Shown piece after piece: positions 9,396 through 19,260 of a stretch of 64,000 bases of DNA. This DNA is from an uncultured Pelagibacteraceae bacterium (GTDB taxonomy: Bacteria; Pseudomonadota; Alphaproteobacteria; Pelagibacterales; Pelagibacteraceae), in NCBI GenBank assembly GCA_902578315.1, contig CACHCL010000002.1, forward strand, positions 1 to 64,000. Reading direction: 5' to 3'. Position 1 is the first letter of the stretch. Every line of letters starts with the position of its first letter. The notes under the pieces are model-generated. The model worked only from the letters and a program-made list of their open reading frames with translations, was not told the origin of the DNA and did not search any database. The position numbers and the translations under genes were made by a program.

Positions 9396-9836
9396 ATGAC
9401 AAGTAAGGATCTATCGATCTTTAATTCACTTAGACCTTTTAGCGTGGGCTACGATTCAATCTTTGATCAGTTCGAGTCTATGTTAGGGAATGGCAGTGTA
9501 GTGCAAAGCAATTACCCGCCATACAACATCCGAAAAGCAGGCAAAGATAAGTATGCTATTGAAGTAGCAGTTGCTGGCTTTAACAAAGATGATGTTGAAG
9601 TTGAATATGAAGATAATCTTTTAACTGTAAAAACAAAAGACGTTAAAAGAACTGAAGAAAAAGAAGGAGATGAAGTTATTCATCGAGGAATATCGCAAAG
9701 ATCTTTTGCTAGATCATTTACAATTGCAGATGATGTAAAAGTGAATGGTGCTGAGCTTAAAGATGGTTTGCTGACTATTTCTTGTGAAAAAATTATCCCT
9801 GAAATTAAGAAAAAAAGACTTATTGAAATTAAATAA
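9396..9836 (+). CDS. ibpA: Hsp20/alpha-crystallin small heat shock protein (IbpA type)
   Basis: MTSKDLSIFNSLRPFSVGYDSIFDQFE..YPPYNIRKAGKDKYAIEVAVAGFNKDDVEVEYEDNLLTV; SD AAAGGAGG just upstream of ATG 9396 (the ORF track start at 9357 is likely too early). Confidence 0.93.
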   Translation: MTSKDLSIFNSLRPFSVGYDSIFDQFESMLGNGSVVQSNYPPYNIRKAGKDKYAIEVAVAGFNKDDVEVEYEDNLLTVKTKDVKRTEEKEGDEVIHRGISQRSFARSFTIADDVKVNGAELKDGLLTISCEKIIPEIKKKRLIEIK

Positions 9837-9843
9837 GTTTACC

Positions 9844-9873
9844 TTACTTGCGGAGTATTTACTCCGCAGGTAA
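9844..9873. terminator. Bidirectional Rho-independent-like terminator
   Basis: TTACTTGCGGAGTA-TT-TACTCCGCAGGTAA inverted repeat between convergent hsp20 and lipoprotein genes. Confidence 0.8.
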
Positions 9874-10179
9874 TTAAAAGCAGTTTTTACTACTAAAACC
9901 AACCACAATATTCCTTGGATTTACCTCAAATTTACGTTCACACTTAATCTTATATTTCTCAGTAATATAGACGTAATTCCTATTTCTAGTCTTTAAAAAC
10001 TCAACTTTATCAGGTTGACCATAAAAGCTTTTAAGATCTTCTTCAGGTTTATTTAACCATTTACTCAATTCTTTTTCCTCTTTAGCTGTAGTATCATCAA
10101 TTTTTTTTGAAACTGTCTGACACCCCGCCAATGAACCAATCAATAATGTGAATAAAATTACTTTAAAAAATTTTTTCAT
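9874..10179 (-). CDS. Predicted lipoprotein, hypothetical
   Basis: Signal peptide and lipobox LAGCQ; KWLNKPEEDLKSFYGQPDKVEF.. resembles small outer-membrane-type lipoproteins. Confidence 0.65.
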   Translation of the reverse strand: MKKFFKVILFTLLIGSLAGCQTVSKKIDDTTAKEEKELSKWLNKPEEDLKSFYGQPDKVEFLKTRNRNYVYITEKYKIKCERKFEVNPRNIVVGFSSKNCF

Positions 10180-10309
10180 TCTTAACCTTATTTTATAACG
10201 TAAAGTTATAAACAGATATATTTACTTATAGTTGAATCATGCCAGTTCTGAGAAATTTAAATAAGATTTCTTAACAATTATCCGTTAAAAAACTTTAAAA
10301 GGAGAATAT

Positions 10310-11626
10310 ATGGAAAAATTTTTTAAATTTAAAGAACTTAAAACAAATATGCGTACAGAGTTGAATGCATCTCTTACAACTTTTTTGTTAGTAGCCTATG
10401 TCATATTCCTAAACCCACTAATTTTATCGGGAGAATTTGCGGGTCCGGAAAAAGGATTTTTTGATTTCAATTTTGTTTTCGTTGCAACAATCGTTTCAGC
10501 AGCGGTAGCATGTTTCGTAATGGGATTCTGGGCAAACCAACCAATTGCGCTCGCCAGCGGAATGGGACTTAATAGTACTGTAGCATTCTATGTATGTGCT
10601 CAACTTGGTTTTACACCTCAACAAGCTTTAGGAGCAATTTTAGTTTCTGGAATATTGTTTGTGGCACTATCAGTAAGTCCAATACGAAAATATTTAGTTA
10701 ATGCTGTGCCAATGTCACTTAAGAATGGTATCGCCGCGGGAATAGGGGCTTTTCTTTTTGTAATAGGAATATCCATTATGAAGGTAATTGCTGACGCGCC
10801 CGTTACTCTTGTTCAACTTGGAGACTTAACTTCTCCAATGACAATACTAGCATGTGCTGCATTAATCTTTATTGTTGTTTTGCAAAAATTAAACCTAGGT
10901 TGGATTAGTAGAGCGTCAATAATTATTGGTATTCTATTATTTTCTACAATCGCCTGGGTAACTGGTCTTGCAAAATTTAATGGTGTGTTTGGATCAATTC
11001 CTGAAATGGGATACTTTTTAGAATTTGATTTTTCAGCAATAATGACGGCAAGTGGTGCAACAGTTGTTTTCACTTTATTCTTCGTAGACGTTCTAGATAC
11101 GAATTCTACTTTAACTGCTATTTCAAAAGAGACAGGTAGAATAGATAAAAAAGGAAACATCAAAGATGTTGATAGAGCTTTGATGGCTGACTCAGTTGGG
11201 ACGGTAGTAGGTGGACTAACTGGTACGTCTAACGTCACGTCCTATATTGAGAGTGCCGGCGGGGTTTCTGTTGGCGGTAAATCAGGACTCGTTGCGGTTG
11301 GTTGTGGAGTTTTATTTTTGTTGTGTCTATTTATCTCTCCACTTGCAACAAGCATACCAGCTCCTATAGATGGAGCAGCATTAGTTGTTATTGCAACTAT
11401 GTTCATGAAAAACTTAAAAGACTTAAATTGGAAAGATATAAGCGAATATCTTCCTGCTGTGATTGCTACTTTGGCTATGCCTTTGACTTATTCAATTTCT
11501 GCAGGTTTAGCTCTAGGCTTTTTAAGTTACGCTTTAATTAAATTGTTAACTGGTCAAGGAAGTAAAGTTTCTGGAGCAGTTTATGTAATTGCTATTGCTA
11601 GCGTAGCTTACTTCGCTCTAGTTTAA
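10310..11626 (+). CDS. NCS2-family guanine/hypoxanthine permease (AzgA-like)
   Basis: TNMRTELNASLTTFLLVAYVIFLNPLIL, GMGLNSTVAFYVC, SAGGVSVGGKSGLVAV; SD AAAAGGAG. Confidence 0.9.
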   Translation: MEKFFKFKELKTNMRTELNASLTTFLLVAYVIFLNPLILSGEFAGPEKGFFDFNFVFVATIVSAAVACFVMGFWANQPIALASGMGLNSTVAFYVCAQLGFTPQQALGAILVSGILFVALSVSPIRKYLVNAVPMSLKNGIAAGIGAFLFVIGISIMKVIADAPVTLVQLGDLTSPMTILACAALIFIVVLQKLNLGWISRASIIIGILLFSTIAWVTGLAKFNGVFGSIPEMGYFLEFDFSAIMTASGATVVFTLFFVDVLDTNSTLTAISKETGRIDKKGNIKDVDRALMADSVGTVVGGLTGTSNVTSYIESAGGVSVGGKSGLVAVGCGVLFLLCLFISPLATSIPAPIDGAALVVIATMFMKNLKDLNWKDISEYLPAVIATLAMPLTYSISAGLALGFLSYALIKLLTGQGSKVSGAVYVIAIASVAYFALV

Positions 11627-11633
11627 AATTTTT

Positions 11634-11653
11634 GGGCCAGTTAATTCTGGCCC
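11634..11653. terminator. Bidirectional terminator
   Basis: GGGCCAG-TTAATT-CTGGCCC perfect 7-bp stem between convergent genes. Confidence 0.75.
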
Positions 11654-12181
11654 TTAATACTTCTGATGTTTCTTAATTAAATCTTGAACTCTTATTTCCT
11701 CATAATGCTCGAATGGTTGAACAATCCATGGATTACTATCTAATCTTTGAGCACAAAAATCAGGTTCGAAAGTTGAGTCTTTTTTTTTCCAAAGTACAGC
11801 AGTTTTAATTTCTTTTATATTACCTTTGAGGGGTGGATATTTTTTTAACCAATCAATACTTTTATTTAATGTAACTCCAGTATCAGACAAATCATCACAT
11901 AATAGAATATTGCCGCTCATTTCTTGAACTGTTGAACTCATTTCCCTTGAAAAAACTAAATCACCTTGATTGTCTTCGATGCCTTCACCAGAATAAGATT
12001 CAACTGCCAAATATGCACACTTTAATTTAAAAACTCTGCTTAACACATCTATGATCGGAGCTCCACCCCGCATAATACCAATAAGTAAATTAGGCTTGAA
12101 GCTACTTGTGTGGATTTGTATCGCAAGTTTTTCCACGATTTGATTGTACTCTTTCCAGTCAATGATAAGTTTATCTGCCAT
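11654..12181 (-). CDS. Phosphoribosyltransferase (purine salvage type)
   Basis: PRPP-binding ILLCDDLSDTGVTL, IGIMRGGAPIIDVLSR. Confidence 0.85.
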   Translation of the reverse strand: MADKLIIDWKEYNQIVEKLAIQIHTSSFKPNLLIGIMRGGAPIIDVLSRVFKLKCAYLAVESYSGEGIEDNQGDLVFSREMSSTVQEMSGNILLCDDLSDTGVTLNKSIDWLKKYPPLKGNIKEIKTAVLWKKKDSTFEPDFCAQRLDSNPWIVQPFEHYEEIRVQDLIKKHQKY

Positions 12182-12214
12182 GAAGAAAGCTAAATTATTT
12201 TAAAGGAGTTGTAA

Positions 12215-12502
12215 ATGAAAGGATACGTAGTTTGTGTTTATAAAAGTATAAGTAATGAAGAAAAGTTAAAAGAATACGCGGTCAAAGCTAGAGCAGCAGT
12301 TGAAAAATATAAGGGAAAATTTTTAATTAGAGGAGGAAGATCTACATCCAATGAGGGTGATAAATCTCCAAGAACAGTTGTAATTGAGTTTCCATCCTAC
12401 GATGAAGCTAATAACTTTTACAATTCAAAAGAATATCAAGATGCACACTCTGTTCTTGAAGGCTACGCAGAACGTCAACATCAAACGATTGAAGGGGCTT
12501 AA
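12215..12502 (+). CDS. DUF1330 family protein
   Basis: KGYVVCVYKSI..AVEKYKGKFLIRGG..RTVVIEFPSYDEANNFYNSKEYQ. Confidence 0.85.
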   Translation: MKGYVVCVYKSISNEEKLKEYAVKARAAVEKYKGKFLIRGGRSTSNEGDKSPRTVVIEFPSYDEANNFYNSKEYQDAHSVLEGYAERQHQTIEGA

Positions 12503-13122
12503 TATTGGATTGGTTCATCGTCAATACTGCGCCAAAGATACCACGTAGCAACTGAACAATAAGGTGTAAATTTTTTATAAAGTTTATTTAAGAAACTTTT
12601 TGGAGGAAAGTATTTTTTATTATAATTGTTTGATATTGCTCTTAATAAGCCAATATCTTGCAAAGGCCAAATATTAGATCGATTGTAAGTGAATAGTAAA
12701 ATCATTTCTGCGCTCCATCTACCTATTTGTCTCAATGATGATAAGTATTGAATGGCTTCCTCATCATTCATTTTTTTGATTAATTTTGGATCAAATTGTT
12801 TCTTTACAAATTTAATTGACAATTCTTTTATTCCTAAAGCTTTTTGTCTACTTAGACCACAGGATTTAAGTTGAGATATTGATAATTTTGACACTTTTAA
12901 GGGATTAATCTCTTTAGTTTTCTTTTGAAATTTTTTAAATACTGAGTTAGCAGCTGATACACTTATCTGCTGACCGACAATACTTTTACATAAAGAGTAA
13001 AAGATATCTTTTCTAGTAGTCAAAAATTTATCATTGTATTTAAGGATTAGTCTTTTTAAAACTTTATCTCTTTTAGATAAAGTTTTTATTGCTTTTGACC
13101 AGTAGCTTGGATACTTGCTCAC
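12499..13122 (-). CDS. alkA: HhH-GPD DNA glycosylase (DNA-3-methyladenine glycosylase II-like)
   Basis: SIVGQQISVSAANSVFKKF, LRQIGRWSAEMILLFTYNRSNIWPLQDIGLLRAI. Confidence 0.85.
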   Translation of the reverse strand: MSKYPSYWSKAIKTLSKRDKVLKRLILKYNDKFLTTRKDIFYSLCKSIVGQQISVSAANSVFKKFQKKTKEINPLKVSKLSISQLKSCGLSRQKALGIKELSIKFVKKQFDPKLIKKMNDEEAIQYLSSLRQIGRWSAEMILLFTYNRSNIWPLQDIGLLRAISNNYNKKYFPPKSFLNKLYKKFTPYCSVATWYLWRSIDDEPIQY

Positions 13123-13997
13123 GGCCTAGGACTAACAACTTGTTTTTTAAGTTGAGATTCTCTCATGAAAATAATTGCAGAACTTACAATGATTAAACCA
13201 GCACCCAAAAGAGTCAGTACTTTTGGTATTTCGCCCCAAATGAAATATCCTAACAGTATTGCAAATACTAAATTTAAATATTTTGTTGGCGTAACTAGTG
13301 ATGCCTCGGCTATTCTTAGTGATACTGTAAGTAAAATATTAGCTACTGAACCAATTATACCTGTAAAAATTAAAAGAAAGAGTTCAAATTTTGATGGCAT
13401 GATCCAGCCAAAAGGAAGTGTTGCTAGACCAACTATCATGCTTAATAAAGAAAAGTATAAGGCAATTCTATAATTAGGTTCGGTAGATGATAAACTTCTT
13501 ATACTTAAAGCTACACAAGCGAAGAAAATACAAAAAATTATTGGAAACAAGTAATAAATATTTAATTCATCATAAGCAGGTTTGACAATCATTAACATCC
13601 CGATAAACCCAATTAAAACTGCAGACCATCTTCTAATACCCACTTTTTCAGATAAAAAAAATATTGAACCTAAGGTAACGAAAATTGGGCCTCCAAAAGT
13701 CAAACTTACAACATCTGCCAAAGGTATTTCTCTGAGAGCAATAAAAAGTGCAATAATTGCTAAGGTCCCTGTTATAGCTCTGAAAGCATGTAATTTAGGT
13801 CTTGTAGTTTTATAAAAAGTTTTAAATTCATTCTTAGGTACAAGCATTAAAATTGGTATCAAACCGAAAAAAAATCTTGCAAATAATACTTCACCTACAG
13901 GAAATTGGTCTAACCATTTAACACAAGCATCCATCATGGCAAAACATGCCACAGATGCTACTCCGTACAATACGCCTAATTGATTTCGTGCTAACAA
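13119..13997 (-). CDS. EamA/DMT-family transporter
   Basis: Ten hydrophobic helices; FFFGLIPILML.., REIPLADVVSLTFGGPIFVTLGSIFFLSEKVG. Confidence 0.87.
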   Translation of the reverse strand: MLARNQLGVLYGVASVACFAMMDACVKWLDQFPVGEVLFARFFFGLIPILMLVPKNEFKTFYKTTRPKLHAFRAITGTLAIIALFIALREIPLADVVSLTFGGPIFVTLGSIFFLSEKVGIRRWSAVLIGFIGMLMIVKPAYDELNIYYLFPIIFCIFFACVALSIRSLSSTEPNYRIALYFSLLSMIVGLATLPFGWIMPSKFELFLLIFTGIIGSVANILLTVSLRIAEASLVTPTKYLNLVFAILLGYFIWGEIPKVLTLLGAGLIIVSSAIIFMRESQLKKQVVSPRP

Positions 13998-14030
13998 TTT
14001 AATATCCTCACAACTCTATATAATTACTTT

Positions 14031-14477
14031 ATGAAGAAATGTACACTTGCTCTTGGCTGTTTTTGGAAACCTGAGGAAAACTTCAAAAATAAGCCAGGTA
14101 TAATTGAAACAGAAGTCGGCTATGCCGGTGGATTATCCGATAAAGTTACATATGAAGAAGTATGTAGAGGTGACACTGGTCATGCTGAAGTTGTAAGACT
14201 TACCTTTGATGAAAAATTAATTTCTTTTAAAAAAATTTTAGATTTATTTTTTAAAATGCACGACCCTACTCAAAAAGATATGCAATACCCTGATGTTGGA
14301 ACTCAATATCGGAGCGAAATATTTTATGAAGATGACATTCAAAAAGCTGAGGCTAAAGAAATTTTGGAAATTTTTAATAAGGAACTTAATGGAAAAATTC
14401 AAACTAATATTTCTCGGCTCAAAAATTATTGTAAGGCAGAAGAATATCATCAAAAGTACATAGAAAAAAATAGATAA
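14031..14477 (+). CDS. msrA: Peptide methionine sulfoxide reductase MsrA
   Basis: GCFWKPEENF, EVGYAGG, GDTGHAEVVRL, HDPTQKDMQYPDVGTQYRS. Confidence 0.93.
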   Translation: MKKCTLALGCFWKPEENFKNKPGIIETEVGYAGGLSDKVTYEEVCRGDTGHAEVVRLTFDEKLISFKKILDLFFKMHDPTQKDMQYPDVGTQYRSEIFYEDDIQKAEAKEILEIFNKELNGKIQTNISRLKNYCKAEEYHQKYIEKNR

Positions 14478-15289
14478 TGAAACAGCTTGTTACTACAGAA
14501 TGGCTTGAAAAAAATATCAATAAAGTGAAAATATTAGATGCTACTTGGTGTTTGCCTAACTCAGATAGAAATGCTGAAGAGGAGTTTAAAGAAAATCATA
14601 TAAAGAACTCAATATTCTTTGATATCGATAAAAATTCAAAGCAAAATTCTTCTTTGCCCCATATGCTTCCTTCAAATAAAGAGTGGGGAAACATTGTTTC
14701 CAATTTGGGAATAAATAATTCTGACCATATAATTATTTATGATAATTCAGACGTCTTCAGTTCATGTAGAGTTTGGTATACTTTTATTTACTTTGGACAT
14801 AATGCTGATCTAGTTTCTGTTTTAGATGGGAATTTTAAAAAATGGTTGAAGGAAAATAGAGTTGTGTCAAAAGAAATAATTAAAATTTCCAAAACTAATT
14901 ATGAAACTAATGAAAATTTATCCATGGTAATAAATAAAACTCAAGTCAAAAAAAACATATTAGATAAAAAATTTCAGTTAATAGATGCTAGAAGCAAAGA
15001 AAGATATTTGGGTTTGGTTCCTGAACCCCGAAAAGGATTAAAAAGCGGTCACATTGAAGGATCAAAAAATATACCTTTTCAATTACTTTTAAATGAAGAT
15101 AGAACCTTTAAAAAAAAAGAAGATTTAATAAAGATTTTTGATCAGAAAGAAATAGATAGAGATAAAGATATTGCTTTTACATGCGGATCTGGAATTTCGG
15201 CATGTATTTTAGGACTAGCTAATTCTATCATAAGTGGTAAAAAACCTACTATCTATGACGGCTCATGGTCGGAGTACGGATTAGAATAA
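14477..15289 (+). CDS. sseA: Rhodanese-family sulfurtransferase (3-mercaptopyruvate sulfurtransferase-like)
   Basis: Two rhodanese domains, LIDARSKERYLG..GHIEGSKNIPF, active-site CGSGISA. Confidence 0.9.
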   Translation: MKQLVTTEWLEKNINKVKILDATWCLPNSDRNAEEEFKENHIKNSIFFDIDKNSKQNSSLPHMLPSNKEWGNIVSNLGINNSDHIIIYDNSDVFSSCRVWYTFIYFGHNADLVSVLDGNFKKWLKENRVVSKEIIKISKTNYETNENLSMVINKTQVKKNILDKKFQLIDARSKERYLGLVPEPRKGLKSGHIEGSKNIPFQLLLNEDRTFKKKEDLIKIFDQKEIDRDKDIAFTCGSGISACILGLANSIISGKKPTIYDGSWSEYGLE

Positions 15290-15291
15290 AA

Positions 15292-16164
15292 ATGAAAGCA
15301 TCATCAAAATTAAAAGTATTTTTAATTATCTTCTTTATTGCAATTTTTGCAATCATTGCTGCAAGGCATTTTATTGGTTTACACTTTAAAAAAAAATTTA
15401 GTGTACGACCTGCGCCAGGAGTAATTGTAGAAAAAGTTGAGAGATCTTTGTTTTACAAAAGTATAGAAACTTTTGGTACAGCATTAGCGCAAAATTCAAA
15501 AACGTATAGAATAAAAACTAATGAAGTTGCTGGAAAATTAAATATTGATAATAGATTTGTAAAAAAAGGTGAAATAATCCTCAGACTTAAAAGTGGTGAA
15601 GAGGTTATTGCAGATTTTGCGGGTAAATTGGGTAAAAGAGAAATTGCCCAAGGAGTTTTGGGTTCAGAGAGTTTAATAGTAACTTTGGATGATTTAAAAA
15701 AAATAGTAATAGATATAAAAGTCCCAGAGAATTATGTAAATATACTCAAACCAGGATTGAAAGCAGAAATAACAAGTTCAGCATTTAAAAAAACATTTAA
15801 AGGTAAAATTCAAACAATTAGCTCAAGAATAGATCCCTCTACGAGATCGATTTTATCCAGAGTCATAGTAGATAATTCTAATTTTGATATCATTCCAGGG
15901 CAATTAATGACAGTAAAAATTATATATGATGAAATAAACCAAATTGGTGTTCCTGAAAGTGCTGTCACGATCCAAGGTAGTACAGCTTTTGTTTACACAG
16001 TAAGAGACGAAACTGCTGAAAAAAAAAATATTGAAATTGGTAAAAGAAATTTTGGAAAAGTTTCTGTTGTATCAGGAATAAATGAAGGCGATCTTGTTAT
16101 TACAGAAGGTGTCTCAAAAGTAAGAAATAATGCTAAAATCAAAATTATAAATCCAAGAAATTAA
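15292..16164 (+). CDS. RND efflux periplasmic adaptor (MFP) subunit
   Basis: N-terminal TM; PGLKAEITSSAFKKTFKGKIQTISSRIDPSTRSILSRVIVDN.. adaptor motif; immediately upstream of the RND pump. Confidence 0.9.
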   Translation: MKASSKLKVFLIIFFIAIFAIIAARHFIGLHFKKKFSVRPAPGVIVEKVERSLFYKSIETFGTALAQNSKTYRIKTNEVAGKLNIDNRFVKKGEIILRLKSGEEVIADFAGKLGKREIAQGVLGSESLIVTLDDLKKIVIDIKVPENYVNILKPGLKAEITSSAFKKTFKGKIQTISSRIDPSTRSILSRVIVDNSNFDIIPGQLMTVKIIYDEINQIGVPESAVTIQGSTAFVYTVRDETAEKKNIEIGKRNFGKVSVVSGINEGDLVITEGVSKVRNNAKIKIINPRN

Positions 16165-19100
16165 ATGTTTTTAACAGACCTATCTATCAAAAGACCTGTC
16201 GTAGCATCAGTAATGAGCTTAGTATTAGTGATATTTGGTCTTGTAACTTTTCAAGAAATTCCAACTGATGAACTACCTGATGTGCAGCCTCCTGTAGTAA
16301 CTATTCAAACTGAGTATAGAGGTGCATCAGCAGAAATTGTTGATACTCAAATAACTCAAAAAATTGAGGACTTTGTTGGAGGAACACCCGGACTAGAAAC
16401 GATAGACTCATTTAGTGAGGATGAAAGTTCAAGAATTACACTTACATTTGAGACAAGTTTAGACTTAGATGACGTTGCTAACGATGTAAGAAGCTCTGTG
16501 TCTAGAGTGCTTGATAATTTACCAGAGGGTGCGGAACAACCTGAAATTTTTAAACAAAGTGCAGGTATGAGAACCACTATGTGGTTATCATTCAACTCTG
16601 AAACGATGACTGATTTAGAATTAACTGATTACGCCGATAGATATTTAACTGATACTTTCTCTACTGTTGATGGCGTAGGCAGAGTTCGCCTTGGCGGTCA
16701 AAGAGAGCTCTCACTAAGAGTTTGGTTAGATCCAATAGCCCTAGCTGCAAGAGATCTTACCACTCAAGAAGTTGAGACAATTCTCAGACGAGAAAATACA
16801 GAGTTCCCAGCTGGACGAATTGAGTCAAAAGATATCGATCTAACTATTAAACTGGATAAAGCTTATAAAGAAGTTGAAAATTATAAAAATCTACCTCTAA
16901 AAAGAGCTAAGGACGGTTCGATCATAACCTTGTCAGATGTTTCAAGAATCGAATTAGGAGCTGAGTCAACAAGAACTCTTTTTAAAGGCAACGGAAAACA
17001 AGTTGTTGGTATAGGGATATATCAACAATCTGATGCAAACACCATCGCGGTAGCTAATGGGATCAAAAAAAAAATAAAAGAACTTAAACCAAGCTTGCCA
17101 CCAGGAACTACCTTAGAAGTTTCATTCGATAGAAGTAATTATATAAAATCTGCTATTAAAGAAGTTTATAAAACGCTGATTATTGCATTAATATTAGTTA
17201 CTATTATTATTTATCTATTTCTCGGTAATCTTAGAGCTCTGGTAGTCCCTTTAATAGCTTTGCCTGTTTCATTAATCTCAACTTTTTTATCAATTTATAT
17301 TTTTGATTTTTCAATTAACCTTTTTACTCTAATGGCCTTAGTACTAGCTATCGGTATTGTGGTTGATGATGCCATTGTGATGCTTGAAAATATAGTAAGA
17401 AGAATAGAGTTAGGAGATACGCCTTTAGTTGCAGCTTATAAGGGTGCTAAGCAGGTTTCATTTGCAATAATAGCTACAACTGTTGTGTTAGTAGCAGTAT
17501 TTATTCCTCTAATTTTTATTAAAGGAATTACAGGAGTACTTTTTACTCAAACAGCGATTACTCTTGCGTCGGCTGTAATTATTTCTAGCTTTGTTGCGTT
17601 ATCATTAAGTCCAATGTTGGCAAGTAAATTTTTGCAAAAAAATATGCAAAAATCAAAAATTGTTTTAAAATTTGAAAAGTTTTTAAAAGATCTCACTTAT
17701 CTTTATAAAGTTTCACTATTAAATTGGATTAAAAAAAGAAAAACAATAACTATTTTTTTATTAGGAACTCTTGCATTAACAATATTCTTTTTTAATTTTG
17801 CTAAGAAAGAATTAATTGCACCTGAAGATAGGGGAGCATTTTTTGTAATTGTAAAAGCTCCACAAGGGTCTGGTTTTAATTTTACCAAAGATAGAGCAGA
17901 AGAAATCGAGAAATTATTGCTTCCAAGTGTAGGTAAAGGTGAATATAGAAAATTAATCATGCGAGTTCCTGGTTTTGGAAAGTCTGCTAAACAAGTAAAT
18001 AGTGGATTTATAATTGTTCTTTTAGAGCCTTGGGCTAAAAGAGATCGTCATGGTGTTGAGATAATGAGAGAGTCTTTTGGAAAAATTGCGAGAGTGCCGG
18101 GTGTTTTGGCTTTTCCAATAATGCCTCAGGGAATAAGGACTGGTGGAATAGAAAGTCCAGTTCAATTTGTTATTTTGGGTAATACATATGAACAATTGAT
18201 TGAGTGGAAAGAGATAATTAAAAAAGAAGCAAGAAAAAATCCTAATCTCACCTCTATTCAAGATGACTTTGATCTGAACAAACCTCAATTAAATGTAAAG
18301 ATAGATCAAAAAAAAGCTGCTGATCTAGGAGTTTCTACAGAAGATATTGGAAAAACTATAGAAACAATTTTTGGTTCAAAAAGAGTTACAAACTTTACAA
18401 GAGATGGAAAAGAATATTCTATAATTTTGCAAGGTGATATCAAAGATAGACAAGAGCCAGATAGTATAAGTAAAGTTTTTGTGAGATCTAAAAACAATGG
18501 AAAGCTTGTATCTGTGTCAAACTTAGTTGCGTACGATGAAGAGGGACAGTCACCATTCTTAGCAAGATACAATAGACAAAAAGCAGTTACTATTTCGGCA
18601 AGACTTGTTGGAGACTATTCTCTTGATGAAGCTCTAAAGTTTTTAGTGAGTGTTGTAGAACAAAATACACCTCAAGCAAAAATTGCTTATAAAGGCGAAA
18701 GTGAAGAGTATAAAAAAACTAACACTGAACTTTATGTAATATTTGCTTTAGCATTAATTACTGCATACCTGGCAATGAGTGCTCAATTTGAAAGCTGGAG
18801 GCATCCACTGACAATTATGTTAACTGTGCCTATGGCTATTCTTGGTGGATTAATTGGTTTACTAGTTGTTGGGTCTTCCTTGAATGTTTATAGTCAGATA
18901 GCGTTAATCATTTTGATCGGTCTCTCAGCTAAAAACGGTATCCTAATTGTAGAATTTGCAAATCAGTTAAGGAAGGAAGGAAAAAATTTAGAAGTTGCTG
19001 TATTTGAAGCTGCCGCTATAAGGCTAAGGCCTATTCTCATGACAAGTATCTCGACAATTATTGGGGTTTTACCACTAATTCTTGGAACTGGACCAGGTGC

Positions 19101-19260
19101 TGCAAGTCGATTAACTGTTGGTATAACAATATTTGGTGGAATGCTATTCTCAACATTTTTTACCCTCTACGTAATCCCTACTGTTTATACAATTGTTGGA
19201 AGAGGAACCAAGAGGATTGATGCTGTTGAAATTGAGCTACAGAAACAGCTTAAAAAATAA
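16165..19260 (+). CDS. RND (AcrB/MexB-like HAE1) efflux permease
   Basis: 1031 aa; SIKRPVVASVMSLVLVIFG, PTDELPDVQPPVVTIQTEYRGASAEIVDTQITQKIE, GIVVDDAIVMLENI, LSAKNGILIVEFANQLR. Confidence 0.95.
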   Translation: MFLTDLSIKRPVVASVMSLVLVIFGLVTFQEIPTDELPDVQPPVVTIQTEYRGASAEIVDTQITQKIEDFVGGTPGLETIDSFSEDESSRITLTFETSLDLDDVANDVRSSVSRVLDNLPEGAEQPEIFKQSAGMRTTMWLSFNSETMTDLELTDYADRYLTDTFSTVDGVGRVRLGGQRELSLRVWLDPIALAARDLTTQEVETILRRENTEFPAGRIESKDIDLTIKLDKAYKEVENYKNLPLKRAKDGSIITLSDVSRIELGAESTRTLFKGNGKQVVGIGIYQQSDANTIAVANGIKKKIKELKPSLPPGTTLEVSFDRSNYIKSAIKEVYKTLIIALILVTIIIYLFLGNLRALVVPLIALPVSLISTFLSIYIFDFSINLFTLMALVLAIGIVVDDAIVMLENIVRRIELGDTPLVAAYKGAKQVSFAIIATTVVLVAVFIPLIFIKGITGVLFTQTAITLASAVIISSFVALSLSPMLASKFLQKNMQKSKIVLKFEKFLKDLTYLYKVSLLNWIKKRKTITIFLLGTLALTIFFFNFAKKELIAPEDRGAFFVIVKAPQGSGFNFTKDRAEEIEKLLLPSVGKGEYRKLIMRVPGFGKSAKQVNSGFIIVLLEPWAKRDRHGVEIMRESFGKIARVPGVLAFPIMPQGIRTGGIESPVQFVILGNTYEQLIEWKEIIKKEARKNPNLTSIQDDFDLNKPQLNVKIDQKKAADLGVSTEDIGKTIETIFGSKRVTNFTRDGKEYSIILQGDIKDRQEPDSISKVFVRSKNNGKLVSVSNLVAYDEEGQSPFLARYNRQKAVTISARLVGDYSLDEALKFLVSVVEQNTPQAKIAYKGESEEYKKTNTELYVIFALALITAYLAMSAQFESWRHPLTIMLTVPMAILGGLIGLLVVGSSLNVYSQIALIILIGLSAKNGILIVEFANQLRKEGKNLEVAVFEAAAIRLRPILMTSISTIIGVLPLILGTGPGAASRLTVGITIFGGMLFSTFFTLYVIPTVYTIVGRGTKRIDAVEIELQKQLKK

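Noticed and set aside
10813-11541. ORFs 10813-11238 (-) and 11302-11541 (+) inside the NCS2 permease
   Set aside because: Shadow frames of a well-supported membrane protein; no start signals or recognisable domains.
13165-13815. Plus-strand ORFs opposite the EamA transporter
   Set aside because: Antisense shadows; no independent evidence.
16356-18572. Several minus-strand ORFs under the RND permease
   Set aside because: Antisense shadows of a 1031-aa recognised CDS.
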